This document shows positions 61,003 through 64,000 of a stretch of 64,000 nucleotides of DNA, piece after piece. Source of the DNA: Halotalea alkalilenta DSM 17697. GTDB lineage: Bacteria; Pseudomonadota; Gammaproteobacteria; Pseudomonadales; Halomonadaceae. The notes beneath the pieces were generated by a model, which saw nothing but the letters and a program-made list of their open reading frames with translations, ran no database searches and was not told the DNA's origin. The stretch is from NCBI RefSeq assembly GCF_000621205.1, contig NZ_KK211226.1, positions 200,722 to 264,721 of the forward strand, written 5' to 3'. A program made the position numbers and the translations under genes. Position 1 is the stretch's first letter, and the number at the start of each line of letters is the position of its first letter.

Positions 61003-61908
61003 TCAAGCGCGCCAGGGCGGCACGGGTAGGAAAGAGTCCTGCAGGAAACGCATGAAATTGCGGGTCCGCTCCGGCAGTCCCTCGCGCTGATGGGTAAGCG
61101 CCACGACATTGGCATCCGGCAGTTTCCAGGCCGGTAGCAGTCGCACAAGGCTACCGTCCGCCAAGGCGTCGGCCACATCCCACTCTGAGCGCAGGATGAT
61201 CCCTTGTCCGTCGCATCCCCACTGCTTGATCACGTTGCCGTCATTGCTGATGAGCGACGGGCGAATACGTATGCTTTGGGTTTTCCGGCCTCGGCTGAGA
61301 TGCCATAGGGTCACGTCTTCATTGTTCTCGTGCAGCGCGATGCAGGGCTGATGGGCGAGCTGTTCGGGGCTGTCGATTAAACCATGTCGGGCAATGAACG
61401 CAGGCGAGGCGCAGATGAACCGGCGGTTTGGCGCAAGGGTGCGACAGACCAGGTTGGATACGCCAAGCTGGCCAATATGGATCACCACGTCGAAGCGGTC
61501 GCTCGCCTCGACCATCGGCTGGTCGGACAGGGTCAAAGAGATCTCGACTTCTGGGTGCAGGCTTTTGAACGCTGCAACCGCAGGTGCTACGTATCGCCTG
61601 CCAAAGCCAAAGGGCGCGTTGATTTTCAACTTGCCGACAAAACCCCTGCGCCGTTCGTGCAGGTCTTCCAGCAGCGCGTCGAACTGCTGAAGCAGCTCGG
61701 CCCCTCGGACACACAGAAGTTCGCCTTCGTCGGTAAAGCGTAGCTGTCGCGCGGATCGGTCCAATAGGCGGAGATCGAGTCTCTTCTCCATCTGCTGAAG
61801 CCGCTGAGTGACTGCCGAAGGCGTCAGTCCCAGTTTGCGTGACGCCTCCAGCAGACTTTTGCTTTCCCGGATGACCAGTAAGAAGCGAATGTCGAATATA
61901 TCTGTCAT
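61003..61908 (-). CDS. LysR-family regulator divergent from the DSD1-like gene
   Basis: A 301-residue LTTR with a helix-turn-helix at the N-terminus (FDIRFLLVIRESKSLLEASRKLGLTPSAVTQRLQQMEKRLDLRLLDRSARQLRFTDEGE) and an effector domain of the GcvA/CrgA-like type (GFVGKLKINAPFGFGRRYVAPAVAAFKSLHPEVEISLTLSDQP, FICASPAFIARHGLIDSPEQLAHQPCIAL). It is divergent from the PLP enzyme gene with an 88-bp promoter region, so it most probably controls that gene and the symporter. Start at 61908 from MTDIFDIRF. Confidence 0.92.
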   Translation of the reverse strand: MTDIFDIRFLLVIRESKSLLEASRKLGLTPSAVTQRLQQMEKRLDLRLLDRSARQLRFTDEGELLCVRGAELLQQFDALLEDLHERRRGFVGKLKINAPFGFGRRYVAPAVAAFKSLHPEVEISLTLSDQPMVEASDRFDVVIHIGQLGVSNLVCRTLAPNRRFICASPAFIARHGLIDSPEQLAHQPCIALHENNEDVTLWHLSRGRKTQSIRIRPSLISNDGNVIKQWGCDGQGIILRSEWDVADALADGSLVRLLPAWKLPDANVVALTHQREGLPERTRNFMRFLQDSFLPVPPWRA

Positions 61909-61996
61909 TAAGAATTACTGAATCATAGAGTTATGGGAGGTTAACACTCTCGACGGTTTTGACGGCTTAGAATAGCGCCATTACCGGAGAGAACAA

Positions 61997-63121
61997 ATGG
62001 CAGACCTAATCGAAACCCCCGTGCTTTTATTGGATCGCGACCGCTTGGACGGCAATATCCTGCGCATGCGAAACAAGCTGATGCCGTTCGACGTGACGCT
62101 GCGTCCACATGTCAAAACCAACAAATGCCTAGAAGTCACCGAGCGCCTGTTTGCTGGCGAACGAGGCCCCATCACAGTTTCTACACTGCGTGAGGCGGAC
62201 TTTTTCTTGGCTGAGGGCTTCACCGACATCTTGTACGGCGTTGGTATCTCTCCCAATAAGTTCGCTCATGCCGCCCGCTTGATAGAGCAAGGGGCGGAGT
62301 TGAAGCTGGTGCTGGACAATCTCGAAAGCGCTCGCCTATTGGCTGAGTTTGCCTGTAATAGCGGGCAGGTCTTCGAAGTACTTCTCGAGATCGACTGCGA
62401 CGGACATCGCTCAGGCATCGCCCCGCAGTCGACGCTACTGGTCGAGATCGCCCACTTGCTCAGTAACGCAGGAGTCCGGGTCAGCGGTGTCATGACCCAC
62501 GCCGGAAACTCCTATGACAGCCGATCGATCGCCGAAATCGAGGCTTATGCACGTCAAGAGCGTGCAGCAGTGATCGAGGCCGCACGGCTGCTCAATGAGG
62601 CTGGGTTCGAGCCATCGATCGTCAGCATAGGTTCCACTCCCACCGCGCTGTTCACTCAGGATTTGTCCGGCATCACCGAGGTTCGGGCCGGCGTGTTCGC
62701 GTTCTTCGACCTGGTCATGGCTGGGCTTGGGGTGTGCGATGTGCAGGACATCGCTGTCTCGGTACTAACGACGGTCATTGGTCACCAGCCCGAGAAAGGC
62801 TGGACCATCGTCGATGCCGGCTGGATGGCGCTGTCTCGCGACCGCGGTACCGCCAAACAGCGCGTGGACCAAGGATACGGCATCGTCTGCGACCTATCGG
62901 GCCAGCCCTTGGGCGACCTGATCGTTACCGCGGCCAACCAGGAGCATGGAATCATTTCCTCGCGCTCGGGAAATCCCGAAATCATCCCAGAGCTGCCCGT
63001 TGGCACCCAGCTACGCATCCTGCCCAATCATGCCTGCGCTACCACCGCGCAGCACGCCGGCTATCACGTCCTGACCGAGGGGCGTCGCCTCGGCTACTGG
63101 CCCCGAATTTCGGGTTGGTAA
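61997..63121 (+). CDS. DSD1/D-threonine aldolase-family PLP enzyme
   Basis: A 374-residue fold-type III PLP enzyme. The internal aldimine lysine is in TLRPHVKTNKC, and the zinc-binding pair near the C-terminus is LPNHACATTAQHAGYHVL (His and Cys). Other conserved parts are EVLLEIDCDGHRSGIAP, VMTHAGNSYDS, VSIGSTPTALFTQDLSGITEVRAGVFAFFD and GWTIVDAGWMALSRDRGT. Family members are D-serine dehydratase, D-threonine aldolase and D-threo-3-hydroxyaspartate dehydratase; the sequence does not tell which. The downstream dicarboxylate/amino-acid symporter supports an imported hydroxyamino or hydroxyaspartate-type substrate. Confidence 0.9.
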   Translation: MADLIETPVLLLDRDRLDGNILRMRNKLMPFDVTLRPHVKTNKCLEVTERLFAGERGPITVSTLREADFFLAEGFTDILYGVGISPNKFAHAARLIEQGAELKLVLDNLESARLLAEFACNSGQVFEVLLEIDCDGHRSGIAPQSTLLVEIAHLLSNAGVRVSGVMTHAGNSYDSRSIAEIEAYARQERAAVIEAARLLNEAGFEPSIVSIGSTPTALFTQDLSGITEVRAGVFAFFDLVMAGLGVCDVQDIAVSVLTTVIGHQPEKGWTIVDAGWMALSRDRGTAKQRVDQGYGIVCDLSGQPLGDLIVTAANQEHGIISSRSGNPEIIPELPVGTQLRILPNHACATTAQHAGYHVLTEGRRLGYWPRISGW

Positions 63122-63179
63122 ATATCGGTTCATTTCAACTACCGCCTACTAAATCCACAACATCAAAGGCGCATCTTTC

Positions 63180-64000
63180 ATGATGAAGAATCTCTCCGTC
63201 TGGATCCTGATCGGGATGATCCTGGGGGCCGTCACTGGCGCGGTCCTGAATGCCAACTTGAATGAGGCCACGGCCCATATAGTGGTGTCACAATATTTGT
63301 CGATACTGACGGACCTGTTCCTGCGAGCGATCAAGATGATCATTGCGCCGCTGGTGTTTTGCGGCCTGGTATCGGGCGTCGCCAACATGCAGGACCCCCA
63401 GGCCATCGGCCGCATGGGGATGCGTTCCTTGGCCTGGTTTTTCTGCGCCTCGGTGGTTTCGCTACTGATTGGCATCCTGGCTTGCAACCTCTTGAATCTG
63501 GGCGGGCAGATGGCGGCGCACCTGCCTGCGGCCACTGAAAGTTCAGGCATCGACGTCGCGCCGTTCAATCTGAAGGGCTTCATTACCAATATCGTTCCGC
63601 AAAGTGTGGTCGATGCCATGGCCAGCAACGAAATCTTGCAGATAGTGCTGTTCGCACTCCTGTTCGGCGTTGCCACCGCAGCGGCAGGCGGGTCGGTGAA
63701 GAGGCGGATACTGGAACTGACCGATGCGATCTTCGACATCATGTTGAAGCTGACCAGCTACGTCATGTGGCTGGCGCCGCTGGGCGTAGGGGCGGCATTG
63801 TGCTCGGTCATCACGACCCAAGGCCTGGGCGTCCTGGGTGTGTATGGCAAGCTGCTGGGCGGTTACTACCTGGCACTGGCCGTGCTCGCGCTGCTGTTGA
63901 TCGCGGTGGGTTGGCTGATTCTCGGGCCGCGGATCCTTCACTTGCTAAGGCTGATTCGCGACCCGCTGCTGATCGGTTTCTCGACCTCGAGCAGTGAAGC
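63180..64000 (+). CDS. Dicarboxylate/amino-acid:cation symporter, partial (runs off the window)
   Basis: The first 273 residues of a DAACS-family transporter (DctA/GltP/SstT). It has several helices and characteristic segments: LSILTDLFLRAIKMIIAPLVFCGLVSGVANMQDPQAIGRMGMRSL, NIVPQSVVDAMASNEILQIVLFALLFG, TSYVMWLAPLGVGAALCSV and the start of the serine-rich re-entrant loop FSTSSSEA at the window end. The ATG at 63180 or the adjacent 63183 has AAAGG upstream. It lies 58 bp after the PLP enzyme gene, probably in one unit, importing its substrate or exporting its product. Confidence 0.9.
   Translation, partial: MMKNLSVWILIGMILGAVTGAVLNANLNEATAHIVVSQYLSILTDLFLRAIKMIIAPLVFCGLVSGVANMQDPQAIGRMGMRSLAWFFCASVVSLLIGILACNLLNLGGQMAAHLPAATESSGIDVAPFNLKGFITNIVPQSVVDAMASNEILQIVLFALLFGVATAAAGGSVKRRILELTDAIFDIMLKLTSYVMWLAPLGVGAALCSVITTQGLGVLGVYGKLLGGYYLALAVLALLLIAVGWLILGPRILHLLRLIRDPLLIGFSTSSSE

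Overview
The window is a 64 kb, densely coded, GC-rich stretch of a bacterial chromosome with about 60 genes. It is mostly accessory metabolism and regulation: there are no rRNA or tRNA genes, no recognisable phage or IS genes, and no CRISPR array that I can see. Gene content (SoxR, NdpA/YejK, MnSOD of the E. coli SodA type, choline-sulfatase, MscS, ArgC type 2, TrxC) points to a gammaproteobacterium. The choline/osmotic genes and base composition fit a halomonad-like organism, but that assignment is inference.

Layout. 0.2-11 kb: an HpxZ-like small protein, a GabR-type regulator divergent from gabT and a Sad-type succinate-semialdehyde dehydrogenase (GABA shunt), flavin reductase, TrxC, a CobW-family metallochaperone GTPase, quinone oxidoreductase, DoxX, pirin and a PPC-repeat lipoprotein. 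11.2-17.5 kb: sodA divergent from a SufR-like Fe-S regulator whose promoter holds CAAC-N6-GTTG and CAAC-N5-GTTG boxes, then a four-gene operon (binding protein, fused permease, ATPase, metallo-beta-lactamase-fold hydrolase). 17.7-31.5 kb: an aldo/keto reductase remnant, thioesterase, DadA-like dehydrogenase, choline-sulfatase, MFS transporter, MscS, TSUP permease, macro-domain protein, NdpA, an SQR-like flavoprotein, a glutamine amidotransferase and a second MFS transporter. 31.7-36.7 kb: a DeoR regulator and a GlpA-like dehydrogenase / FAD-NAD reductase / FGGY kinase operon with repeated TCGGTCAA boxes. 36.7-48 kb: SoxR with its own SoxR box, a PAS-LuxR regulator, CsbD, ArgC, a field of intergenic hairpins, two LysR regulators, a VOC protein, a PuuD-like hydrolase and a YdeP-type molybdopterin oxidoreductase.

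48.0-60.8 kb is the most interesting part: a 13-gene divergent catabolic cluster. A GntR/FCD regulator heads a six-gene leftward operon (regulator, SDR, aminotransferase, alpha/beta hydrolase, M20 carbamoylase-like amidohydrolase, bicupin). The rightward seven-gene operon encodes an NMT1/THI5-like ABC importer with a class II aldolase, a TauD-type dioxygenase and an amidase. It looks like uptake and stepwise breakdown of one unidentified, probably amide- or nitrogen-containing, compound. The cluster is bracketed by an 80-bp direct repeat (76/80 identical, 12,856 bp apart). Each copy contains a parS-like palindrome and the same C-terminal coding tail, so the block may have been gained or moved as a unit.

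61-64 kb: a LysR regulator divergent from a DSD1/D-threonine aldolase-type PLP enzyme, followed by a dicarboxylate/amino-acid symporter that runs off the window. Many long open frames on the opposite strand, up to 1398 codons, are by-products of high-GC codon use and are not annotated.
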